From assembly GCA_027005175.1 (NCBI GenBank), contig JALTMC010000274.1, positions 1 through 5,909 of the forward strand: DNA of 5,909 bases. The letters run 5' to 3'. The position numbers and the translations under genes are program-made. Below, in pieces: positions 1 through 5,843 of this stretch. How positions within the stretch are numbered: position 1 is the first letter of the stretch; each line of letters starts with the position of its first letter. The notes beneath the pieces were generated by a model. It was not told the DNA's origin. It did no database searches and saw nothing but the letters and a program-made list of their open reading frames with translations. Origin of the DNA: Myxococcales bacterium (GTDB lineage Bacteria > Myxococcota_C > UBA6777).

Positions 1-1
1 A

Positions 2-727
2 GGCTTCCTCTGCAGCCAGGGACTCTGTATCGTTGGAGATTGTCGGAAGACCGCCGACTGCAAAGGGGGGCAGATCTGTCGCAAAAACAAGTGCTCCTCT
101 TGCGCCCAAGACACAGAGTGTGTGTTTGGAAATATCTGCGAAAAAGGAAAGTGTGTCGCGGGCTGTCGGCAAAACACACAATGCCGCTCTGGCCAAGTCT
201 GCAACACCACCACAAAGACTTGCACAGGCTGTGTACGCAATACAGACTGTGCCGGTGGCCTGATCTGTAAAAACAATACATGCAAAGGCTGTATCCTCGA
301 CAAAGATTGTGACACAGGGAGGATCTGCCAACAATCTCTCGGCCTTATCGGTGTCTGCCGACGCAATGCAGAGTGTAACAATGGAAAGATCTGTCAACAG
401 TTTCAATGCATCTCTTGCACTGTCGATCGTCAATGCGACACGGGAATGATCTGCCTCTCTGGAGCCTGCAAAACAGGAGACTGTCGCAACAATAGCGACT
501 GCAAAGATGGCAAACTATGCAAAAAAAATCTCTGCTCTAGTTGTGCCAACGATGGAGAGTGTGCCTTTGGACAGATCTGTCTCAGTGCTCGATGCCGACA
601 AGGCGATTGCCGCAAGGACTCAGACTGCCGCAGCGGACGAATTTGTGTCAAAAACGTCTGTACCCCATGCGCCACAAATGCCGATTGTCCCAGCGGAAAG
701 AAGTGCGTACAAGGCGGCTGCCAATAA
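2..727 (+). CDS. Cysteine-rich tandem-repeat protein, 5'-partial
   Basis: The frame is open from the left edge to a TAA stop, giving 241 residues; the true start is outside the window. A GTG at 122 is in frame but lies in the middle of a repeat, so it is not the start. The visible part is eleven tandem units of roughly C-x5-C-x5-C-x4-C, with G-x-I/L/V-C usually before the third cysteine and linkers of 2 to 4 residues. Linkers tend to alternate between short CxxC types (CSSC, CTGC, CISC, CTPC) and longer ones ending in Gly-Asp-Cys. The spacing resembles the small disulfide-rich modules (Dickkopf-N-like) common in secreted proteins of Myxococcota and eukaryotes; the name is from memory, not a search. 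Dense regular cysteines imply disulfide bonds and therefore export, but the signal peptide would be upstream. No membrane segment or sorting tail is present; the protein ends Gly-Gly-Cys-Gln. One unit has Gly (codon 341-343) where the fourth Cys is expected. Function unknown; a surface, adhesion or ligand-binding role is only a guess. Confidence 0.85.
   Translation, partial: GFLCSQGLCIVGDCRKTADCKGGQICRKNKCSSCAQDTECVFGNICEKGKCVAGCRQNTQCRSGQVCNTTTKTCTGCVRNTDCAGGLICKNNTCKGCILDKDCDTGRICQQSLGLIGVCRRNAECNNGKICQQFQCISCTVDRQCDTGMICLSGACKTGDCRNNSDCKDGKLCKKNLCSSCANDGECAFGQICLSARCRQGDCRKDSDCRSGRICVKNVCTPCATNADCPSGKKCVQGGCQ
62..724 (+). repeat. Eleven cysteine-rich protein repeats with a two-unit period
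   Basis: Units run about 60-66 bp each at protein level; the DNA copies have diverged. Pairs of units share more than single units do: the pair beginning Gly-Asp-Cys-Arg-Lys near the left edge, the pair from about 478, and the pair from about 604 each have a Gly-Asp-Cys first unit and a CxxC-linked second unit. This points to growth by duplication of a two-unit block. The middle units (about 165-475) are more divergent. Confidence 0.7.
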
Positions 728-945
728 CACACCGAGAACAAGAGATATGTCTTTGTAATCGTATCCCAGCTTCTTGACAGGGTGGAAGGATATTGCTACG
801 CAGCTAGAACTTTGAGGCGATGAGACTGTCAGGAAAAGTCAAAGAGGGCTGACCCAAAATGTAAGCTCTGAATGCTAAGTTGGTTGCATTTATCCCAATG
901 GTGTCCGGCTTGAAACATCTCTAGTTTGATATAGGAAATGAACGA
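728..945. other. Intergenic region between the Cys-rich gene and the nuclease-NTPase gene
   Basis: No coding frame is convincing in these 218 bases. A perfect -35-like TTGACA sits at 774-779, but the hexamer 17 bases on (TACGCA, 797-802) is a poor -10. A 5-bp inverted repeat (GTCAG with CTGAC, about 826-855) is too short and lacks a T tract for a terminator. The only clear signal is the AGGA at 933-936 ahead of the next gene. Confidence 0.4.
933..936 (+). promoter_or_regulatory. Ribosome binding site of the nuclease-NTPase gene
   Basis: AGGA lies nine bases before the ATG at 946. A closer ATG at 938 is out of frame and would have no spacing from the AGGA, so 946 is preferred. Confidence 0.45.
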
Positions 946-3501
946 ATGACCCGGTTGGACCAAGCGTTTGATACATTTGAATCAATACTCTCTGAATATC
1001 ACGAGATTGATGTAAGCGAAGTGGAAACAGAAGCTGACGCACGAATGCGCCTCGTTGATCGAATTCTTTTCGAATGCCTTGACTGGCCCAGAAAGGCTCT
1101 CCTTGAATTGGAAAAAAAAGGCAGCAGAGTCGATTATTTGTTGCGCGATGAAGACAATCGAAATTTGGCAATAATTGAGGCCAAAAGACCTTCCGTAATG
1201 CTGGCAAATAAAGAAGGAGCTGGCAAAGATGGCAGCATGTCATTTAAACTGGCTGGTCCTGCACTCTTTTTTGGTTCAAAAGGAAGCAAGAAGGGAGCTT
1301 GGACCACATACAGAGATCAAGTTGTTCGGTACTCTGTTCTTCATGGGACGGCAGTAGGCATTGTGACGAACGGCTCTCAGTGGATTGGCGCTGCGGTCCC
1401 CTCAAGAAGCGGAAAGCAACTTGAAGAAGATCGGGCAGTCATTTTTGCAGATCTCAATGCCATTCAGAAGGAATTCGAAAAGTTCTACAATTATTTTTCT
1501 TTACCAGGTGTGCAAAGCAGAACTCTTGAACGCTTCTTACTTGACGAAAAGGCTTGGTCGCCGATTCATTGCGAACAACCGTTTTATCTTGTTCGGCCAG
1601 GAACGATTCAGCCCGTTTCTCATAAAGAGAACAAGGACAACTATTACCAAATAATAAGAGATGCGCTTGAAGTCGCCTTTGGAGGAGTCGAAGATGACTC
1701 CGAACTACTTGAGCACTGCTTTGTTGAATCTCGATACAGTCAAAGTGCTGATGACCGATTGCTGCGCTTGGCAGAGCATCTCACTGAATATCTCGACAAT
1801 GATGAAACACAATACGAAATGAAAGTACGAGAGCAGGGGGCAAAACTTAATAAAAAAGACCGAAGGAAATTACCCGACCGGGGAAACTTGATCTTATTGA
1901 CAGGTGAACTTTCTGCTGGGAAAACAACTTACGTCAAAAGGTTCTTCAAACATAAACTTACCGGCAATATACGCAAAAATATTTGCTATACTCATGTGCA
2001 GTTCCACGACAAAACCGATATTTCCTCACAGAAAGATATCTATCAAGCCATTGCGGAGGCATTGAAAGAATCCATCTTCTCAGAGGACGGTCTAGGGCAA
2101 GGCCAATTCTTCGACCTGTATCAAAAAGAGTGGACTCAGCACAAAAATCTTTTTGGAGAAGATGATTCGAGCAAAAAAGAGTTCATCACTCAGCAAGTTG
2201 CAAAGCAGGAATCTCAACCTCTACTTTTTGCCAAACGCTTAATGCACCTATCACTCAGTAGGCATCAAAAATTACCGTGCTTGATTCTTGATGGCATGGA
2301 TCATCTCGCACTCGAACTCCAAGAGCATATATTAAACGCAGCTGTCACGCTGTTTCGAAGCTGCTTTTGCATCATCAGTGTGTTGCTCGACGATAGCACT
2401 ATCTGGAGGCTGCATAGCGCAAAAGCAGATGAATTGTTTTCTCGTTACGTAAATTTGCGTCTTTGGTTACCTCGACCAAAGGTGGGCGATGTTTTGCAAA
2501 TACGTTTCGAATACCTGCAAAAGATTTTTCAAGATCTTGACAGAGAAGGAAGAATTGCAAGCACACAGGTCGGAGATGGTATTCGCTGGAAGTTTAATCC
2601 AGAAGCAGTAACGGCCTTTTTGCGCGATTCAATCCTGTTTGTAGACGAGGAATATCGGGAATGGATAGGAATGCTGGCGAACTTTGATTTGAGAGAAGTT
2701 CTCCGCATTTGCCGCACAATAATCTTATCCCCTGTCTTGACGCGGGAAGATGTGTTCGTTTCATTTCTCTCATCAGGTCAAAGTTCTCCTTTGACCCGGT
2801 CGCAACTAATGAGGATTCTTATCAGGCCTAATCATGTGCATTTCAAGAGTTATTCTCGGCACTTTGTTCAAGACATAATAGATTCTCACCTTGATGAAAA
2901 CTACGCTCCGCTGCTTCCCGCAATGCTCCTTGCTTATCTTGATGACAAGCGAAGCAGAGATCAAGCAAGCAAAGAAGAAGTACTGGGTTTCTTGCAAGCC
3001 ACAGAAGTTAGTCGTGAATTCGAGCAATACTTGCGGATACCAGAGCAACACACTCGCAAGGCCATTAACGAATTACTCAAGGCCGGAATGATCGGAACCT
3101 ATGCTCCTAATATAACAGACATTAAAACTTCAGCTTGTCGTATAAAAATCAATCCAAGAGGGGAACTCCATTTGAGGTGGCTGAGCGAATGGCCTTACCT
3201 TAAAGAAATGGCCCTAATTCACCCAATTTGTGATCGTGCCCTGGGCTTTGATTTGAAAGATCTTCATACTCAGATGCAGGGAAGATATCACGACAAGCAG
3301 GAATATAAAGATTTTGTGGAACGATTTACTTCCAAGCTGGTTACTTACCTTTTAAGGCCAACCTTAAACCTATCGAATCAATGTTCGCAAAACCTACCTT
3401 CCGTTGCAAAATTCTTCGCAACATTAAGGCGTCGGTGGCCTGCTACCACTCATCCTTCCCCTGATGCAACGTTGGCTTCTCAGATTTCTAGGAGTCTTTG
3501 A
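946..3501 (+). CDS. PD-(D/E)XK nuclease (HsdR-N-like) fused to a STAND-like P-loop NTPase with winged-helix C-terminus
   Basis: 851 residues. The ATG has an AGGA at 933-936, nine bases away, and the domain begins just after it. Residues about 20-185 look like the HsdR N-terminal nuclease domain: E29 and R33 in an early helix, D63 in Val-Asp-Tyr, E78-A79-K80 as the E-x-K pair, Q125 and Y129 in the Q-x3-Y motif, then a Gly-Ile-Val-Thr-Asn-Gly strand (138-143). Residues about 310-600 form an NTPase: Walker A G320 to T327 with K326, and Walker B D449-G-M-D452. The small residue and second acid after the first Asp are typical of STAND/NACHT ATPases. R583 and R587 in an Asn-x-Asp-x-Arg-x-x-Leu helix may be sensor-2-like. 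Residues about 665-745 look like a winged helix. There is no SF2 helicase domain as in true HsdR, and no methylase or specificity gene beside it, so it is not an ordinary type I enzyme. The build suggests nucleotide-controlled DNA cleavage, plausibly defence against phage or plasmids; that is inference. Left and right neighbours are not in its operon. Confidence 0.85.
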   Translation: MTRLDQAFDTFESILSEYHEIDVSEVETEADARMRLVDRILFECLDWPRKALLELEKKGSRVDYLLRDEDNRNLAIIEAKRPSVMLANKEGAGKDGSMSFKLAGPALFFGSKGSKKGAWTTYRDQVVRYSVLHGTAVGIVTNGSQWIGAAVPSRSGKQLEEDRAVIFADLNAIQKEFEKFYNYFSLPGVQSRTLERFLLDEKAWSPIHCEQPFYLVRPGTIQPVSHKENKDNYYQIIRDALEVAFGGVEDDSELLEHCFVESRYSQSADDRLLRLAEHLTEYLDNDETQYEMKVREQGAKLNKKDRRKLPDRGNLILLTGELSAGKTTYVKRFFKHKLTGNIRKNICYTHVQFHDKTDISSQKDIYQAIAEALKESIFSEDGLGQGQFFDLYQKEWTQHKNLFGEDDSSKKEFITQQVAKQESQPLLFAKRLMHLSLSRHQKLPCLILDGMDHLALELQEHILNAAVTLFRSCFCIISVLLDDSTIWRLHSAKADELFSRYVNLRLWLPRPKVGDVLQIRFEYLQKIFQDLDREGRIASTQVGDGIRWKFNPEAVTAFLRDSILFVDEEYREWIGMLANFDLREVLRICRTIILSPVLTREDVFVSFLSSGQSSPLTRSQLMRILIRPNHVHFKSYSRHFVQDIIDSHLDENYAPLLPAMLLAYLDDKRSRDQASKEEVLGFLQATEVSREFEQYLRIPEQHTRKAINELLKAGMIGTYAPNITDIKTSACRIKINPRGELHLRWLSEWPYLKEMALIHPICDRALGFDLKDLHTQMQGRYHDKQEYKDFVERFTSKLVTYLLRPTLNLSNQCSQNLPSVAKFFATLRRRWPATTHPSPDATLASQISRSL

Positions 3502-3724
3502 ATCCTTTCTCCGCTCCTTGCGTATTAGGGGTTGTACAAGAAATTCAACGCAAGCAGGTGCTGTTGTTGACAAGCTCCACGAATGGCGCTCTCCGATAGA
3601 CCAAAACGTGCCGCACCTGACCCAACGCAGCCCAAAGCAAGCAAGAACACGCTCGAACCATCGTCAAAGCCGGTTAAAGATCCTACGCCCACGGCGAATG
3701 CAAACAAGTGGTTGAGTTCGAGTG
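3502..3724. other. Convergent intergenic region with two weak inverted repeats
   Basis: This 223-base gap separates the 3' ends of the nuclease-NTPase gene and the Uma2 gene, where terminators for both would be expected. I see CTTGCGT at 3517-3523 matched by ACGCAAG at 3548-3554 (7 bp, 24-base loop), and CAGGTGC at 3555-3561 matched by GCACCTG at 3613-3619 (7 bp, 51-base loop). Neither is followed by a T tract, so neither is called a terminator. Short frames on both strands (3583-3771 plus, 3525-3728 minus) have no good ribosome site and no recognisable motif. Confidence 0.4.
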
Positions 3725-4297
3725 TCAACTTGATTCATCGGGAACGATTTCAAAGATATCGGACAGGGTAAGTTCTACATTGTGAAGCACTTGAAGTAGG
3801 ATGGTTTGCTCTGGACCAAACAACTCACCACCATCGAAGCAACCATTCGGCTGCAACAAGAAACGCTCAACATATTGTCCTTCTGGCTCAATCAATAGAT
3901 ACTCTTGAACACCGTGATGCTCGTACAGTTGTTTCTTTTCACGACGATCTTTCAGTGATGTACCAGGGCTTAAAACTTCAACAATAAGCTCAGGAGCACC
4001 TAGGATTTTTTGCTCTGTGATCTTTTGTGGATCACAAACGACAAACACATCCGGCTGCACCACATCATGCTCTGAAAGAACGATGTCTGTAGGAGCAATT
4101 CCTGGAACACATGATTTGCTCACAAGAGCATTGGCGATGATACGGTACACATTTCCAACAACACGTTGGTGTTTGAAGGTTGGTGCAGGTGTCATGGCCC
4201 AAGCAACACCATCGATCAGCTCCCAACGCCCATCATCACCCCAACCCAGATAATCCTGATAGGAAGATCTTTCAGCTTTCTTTTTTGCGACAACCAT
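3725..4297 (-). CDS. Uma2 family (DUF820) PD-(D/E)XK endonuclease-like protein
   Basis: 190 residues from the ATG at 4295-4297, the usual length for Uma2 proteins. This start is chosen because AAGGTGG (4302-4308) lies just before it; a TTG at 4330 in the same frame would add 11 unconserved residues. Family marks in order: Glu-Leu-Ile-Asp-Gly (26-30), H43, D71, Gln-Pro-Asp with D83, then Glu-Leu-Ile-Val-Glu-Val-Leu-Ser-Pro with E107, D117, K121/K122, Y125 and Gly-Val-x-Glu-Tyr (129-133). In this family the Asp of Pro-Asp and the Glu of Val-Glu-Val are the expected metal-binding pair, so the active site looks intact. The family has a restriction-endonuclease-like fold but its biological role is largely unsettled; it occurs in many paralogous copies in cyanobacteria and some other phyla. 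It has its own promoter and converges on the nuclease-NTPase gene, so the two are not co-transcribed. Confidence 0.9.
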   Translation of the reverse strand: MVVAKKKAERSSYQDYLGWGDDGRWELIDGVAWAMTPAPTFKHQRVVGNVYRIIANALVSKSCVPGIAPTDIVLSEHDVVQPDVFVVCDPQKITEQKILGAPELIVEVLSPGTSLKDRREKKQLYEHHGVQEYLLIEPEGQYVERFLLQPNGCFDGGELFGPEQTILLQVLHNVELTLSDIFEIVPDESS

Positions 4298-4301
4298 CGT
4301 A

Positions 4302-4308
4302 CCACCTT
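4302..4308 (-). promoter_or_regulatory. Ribosome binding site deciding the Uma2 start
   Basis: On the minus strand AAGGTGG is followed by four bases and then ATG. It favours the ATG at 4297 over the upstream in-frame TTG at 4330, which lacks a purine-rich site at proper spacing. Confidence 0.6.
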
Positions 4309-4348
4309 TTGGTGAAGAAAGAGCCCACAAATATCGAAACTCTTACAC

Positions 4349-4378
4349 ATCATAGGTAAGCGCAAAGTCCATTGTCAA
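4349..4378 (-). promoter_or_regulatory. Sigma70-type promoter of the Uma2 gene
   Basis: On the minus strand TTGACA (4378-4373) matches the -35 consensus exactly and TATGAT (4354-4349) matches the -10 consensus at five of six bases, with an 18-base spacer. Transcription would start near 4342, leaving a leader of about 45 bases before the ATG at 4297. The promoter lies after the stop of the upstream secreted-protein gene, so the Uma2 gene can be expressed independently. Confidence 0.7.
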
Positions 4379-4488
4379 CCGAAACCTATCCCACTTTAAC
4401 TCTTCAGTAGAAAGTAATCCTGCAAACCCATTGCTACCCAAGCTACAAATCGAACTGGAGCTTATCGATAAAGGAGTTGGTCTTTGTA

Positions 4489-4578
4489 TCACCCTCTTCT
4501 ACGCATCACACTTAAAAAGAGCAAGATCCCCAGAATGAACCCCACTTCACTTTGTCCTATCTCAGCGTTAAGACACTG
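4489..4578 (-). other. MYXO-CTERM-like C-terminal tag (within the secreted protein)
   Basis: The last 30 residues hold Cys-Gln-Cys, a short polar stretch, about 16 hydrophobic residues and a terminal Arg-Arg-Arg-Gly. In known MYXO-CTERM proteins an invariant cysteine precedes the membrane helix and basic cluster, and the tail directs processing and surface anchoring by a dedicated protease. Here two cysteines stand one residue apart, so which one would be used is not clear. Confidence 0.6.
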
Positions 4579-5616
4579 GCAAGCTCCTTTCACTGGATTG
4601 ATTTGAGTTTCTTCTCGCAGAATATCACCTGAACTTTGTTTGTCGGTCGTTCCTGCATCGTTCTGCTCTTTCGCTTTCTCGTTCGATGGTTCAAACACGT
4701 TTTCGGGTGCCACTTCAGGCTTGGGTTCTGGACCATCTGGAGCGCAGTTTGTGCGGTAAAGAGGTGCAGGAAGTCGCTCTGTGGTCGACAGCAGGTAGGT
4801 TCCATCAGCACTATAACCAACAGCTTCCCCTTGGCTAAAAGGACCCAGATCAACTTTTCCGATCCTGGTGCTGTCTTTGGGTATTCCGTCGATGCCGATC
4901 GAATAAACAAAAGCAAAGAGATACCCGCGAATCACAACTTGATCACCATGTGGAGAGATATCTGCGCCTGTCACAAGATCCCCAACAAACTTAATCGTAC
5001 CCATTTTTTGCAGGGTGATGGTCTCTGTTCCAGGAGGGGTACTTCCAGGCATCCGATAAATTCCAGCTTTACCATTCCTCGTTTTGGTAACGAGAACGAT
5101 ATCACGTGTTTTGGGATGTATCCAAAGGCCCTCGCAATCGTGAGAACCATCTGGATATTTTAACCTAAATTTAACAGCCGTTGCAGTCGTACCTTTGTTC
5201 TTCTTTGTGGGATCCAGATCGGGCTCTGGAACTCGATACACCGTAATATCTGGACGAAACCTGGGGTTGTCTCCGATATCACCGATATAAAGACATGGCT
5301 TTCCATCGGGACATGGACCTGGTGCCATGTCTTCCCAGTCAAGGTTGTGTGCCCCCTTCACATCAAAGAAACCAAGATCTTTCCCGGCTTCATTGAATGC
5401 GTAGATCCGAGGTTTTCCACCGGAATCATTGTGTGTCCACCAAATGCCTGGATTCTTCTTTGACGCGGCAACTCCCGAACTTTCATTGATCGCAGTATTT
5501 TCAAACGCGCCTGTCTTCTTCGACTTCTCATACGACCGACATGAACTCTGTGCCCACACAGAAGAACAAGACAGCAAAGTGACTACAACAAACAAAAAGA
5601 GCAAGCATCGATTCAT
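4489..5616 (-). CDS. Secreted beta-propeller-like protein with MYXO-CTERM-like sorting tail
   Basis: 375 residues from the ATG at 5614-5616. This start gives a standard signal peptide: Asn-Arg, a hydrophobic core (residues 4-15), then Val-Trp-Ala with probable cleavage after A22. The Leu-Leu-Ser-Cys at 14-17 could alternatively be read as a poor lipobox. The frame stays open upstream to a TTG at 5742; ATGs at 5626-5628 and 5713-5715 are other possible starts. Residues about 40-290 carry repeated strand-turn motifs: Glu-Ser-Ser-Gly-Val-Ala (45-50), Trp-Trp-Thr-His-Asn-Asp-Ser-Gly (59-66), Asp-Trp-Glu-Asp (93-96), Tyr-Ile-Gly-Asp-Ile-Gly-Asp-Asn (110-117), Cys-Glu-Gly-Leu (161-164) and Gly-Glu-Ala-Val-Gly-Tyr (263-268). 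I recall this as a conserved uncharacterised extracellular propeller family; no catalytic role is assignable. Residues about 294-343 are a hydrophilic Pro/Glu/Lys/Asp-rich spacer. The tail has C346 and C348, a membrane segment (about 356-371) and Arg-Arg-Arg-Gly, as in MYXO-CTERM proteins. It therefore likely ends up anchored at the cell surface. Confidence 0.85.
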   Translation of the reverse strand: MNRCLLFLFVVVTLLSCSSVWAQSSCRSYEKSKKTGAFENTAINESSGVAASKKNPGIWWTHNDSGGKPRIYAFNEAGKDLGFFDVKGAHNLDWEDMAPGPCPDGKPCLYIGDIGDNPRFRPDITVYRVPEPDLDPTKKNKGTTATAVKFRLKYPDGSHDCEGLWIHPKTRDIVLVTKTRNGKAGIYRMPGSTPPGTETITLQKMGTIKFVGDLVTGADISPHGDQVVIRGYLFAFVYSIGIDGIPKDSTRIGKVDLGPFSQGEAVGYSADGTYLLSTTERLPAPLYRTNCAPDGPEPKPEVAPENVFEPSNEKAKEQNDAGTTDKQSSGDILREETQINPVKGACQCLNAEIGQSEVGFILGILLFLSVMRRRG

Positions 5617-5650
5617 AAATCTATCCATCCAAAGTCTAAGAGTGAGCGTG

Positions 5651-5696
5651 CCAATCCAAAAAAGTAATCCAATCCAAAAAAGTAATCCAATCCAAA
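5651..5696 (-). repeat. 18-bp tandem repeat, about 2.6 copies
   Basis: On the plus strand the unit CCAATCCAAAAAAGTAAT occurs identically at 5651-5668 and 5669-5686, followed by the first 10 bases of a third copy at 5687-5696. On the minus strand it lies 35 bases before the preferred ATG of the secreted protein, in its leader. Because 18 is a multiple of three it would encode Trp-Ile-Gly-Leu-Leu-Phe repeats if translation began at an upstream start. Confidence 0.9.
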
Positions 5697-5700
5697 CAAA

Positions 5701-5729
5701 AGGATACTCACTCATGAGACAATGTTCAA
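5701..5729 (-). promoter_or_regulatory. Possible promoter of the secreted-protein gene
   Basis: On the minus strand TTGAAC (5729-5724) and TATCCT (5706-5701) are separated by 17 bases; each hexamer keeps about four consensus bases. Transcription would start near 5694, inside the 18-bp repeat, giving a leader of about 78 bases to the ATG at 5616. If right, the longer upstream starts could not be used from this promoter. Confidence 0.3.
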
Positions 5730-5811
5730 AGAGTGTAGCCAAACATCAAGCTAAAAGCAACACAAAAGAGAGAAAAACAGCAACAAAGCTGTAGGCGCAA
5801 AGCAAAAAGGC

Positions 5812-5843
5812 GAAAAAGAAAGCACCCTCGCCGCACGCTTTTT
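5812..5843 (-). terminator. Terminator-like hairpin after the right-edge minus-strand frame
   Basis: Read on the minus strand, AAAGC (5841-5837) pairs with GCTTT (5823-5819), with two further G-T wobble pairs inside, and is followed by C and TTTTT (5817-5813). The stem is short and AT-rich, so strength is doubtful, but it comes directly after a TGA at 5846-5844. A separate perfect 7-bp inverted repeat (ACGCTTT 5835-5841 with AAAGCGT 5849-5855) overlaps it. Confidence 0.35.

Noticed and set aside
430-741. Minus-strand 103-codon frame opposite the cysteine-repeat gene
   Set aside because: It is the mirror of the repetitive plus-strand gene; its own sequence is rich in Gln, Ser and Arg from reversed Cys codons and has no ribosome site or motif.
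774-802. TTGACA at 774-779 as a promoter for the nuclease-NTPase gene
   Set aside because: The matching -10 position holds TACGCA, a poor hexamer, and no better one lies at 16-18 bases.
3525-3728. Minus-strand 67-codon hydrophobic frame whose TTG overlaps the Uma2 stop
   Set aside because: A TTG start with only overlap as support and no family motif; the hydrophobic look follows from reading a Lys/Pro-rich stretch backwards.
3583-3771. Plus-strand 62-codon frame rich in Pro, Lys and Ser after the large gene
   Set aside because: No ribosome site precedes its ATG, it runs antisense into the Uma2 gene, and three stops separate it from the large gene although the frame is the same, so simple readthrough does not explain it.
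4463-4472. Palindrome TTATCGATAA between the secreted-protein and Uma2 genes
   Set aside because: A 10-base AT-rich palindrome without flanking extension or T tract is too short to call an operator or terminator.
4636-5163. Plus-strand 175-codon frame opposite the secreted protein
   Set aside because: It has no domain pattern, while the opposite strand has a signal peptide, propeller-like motifs and a sorting tail in one continuous frame.
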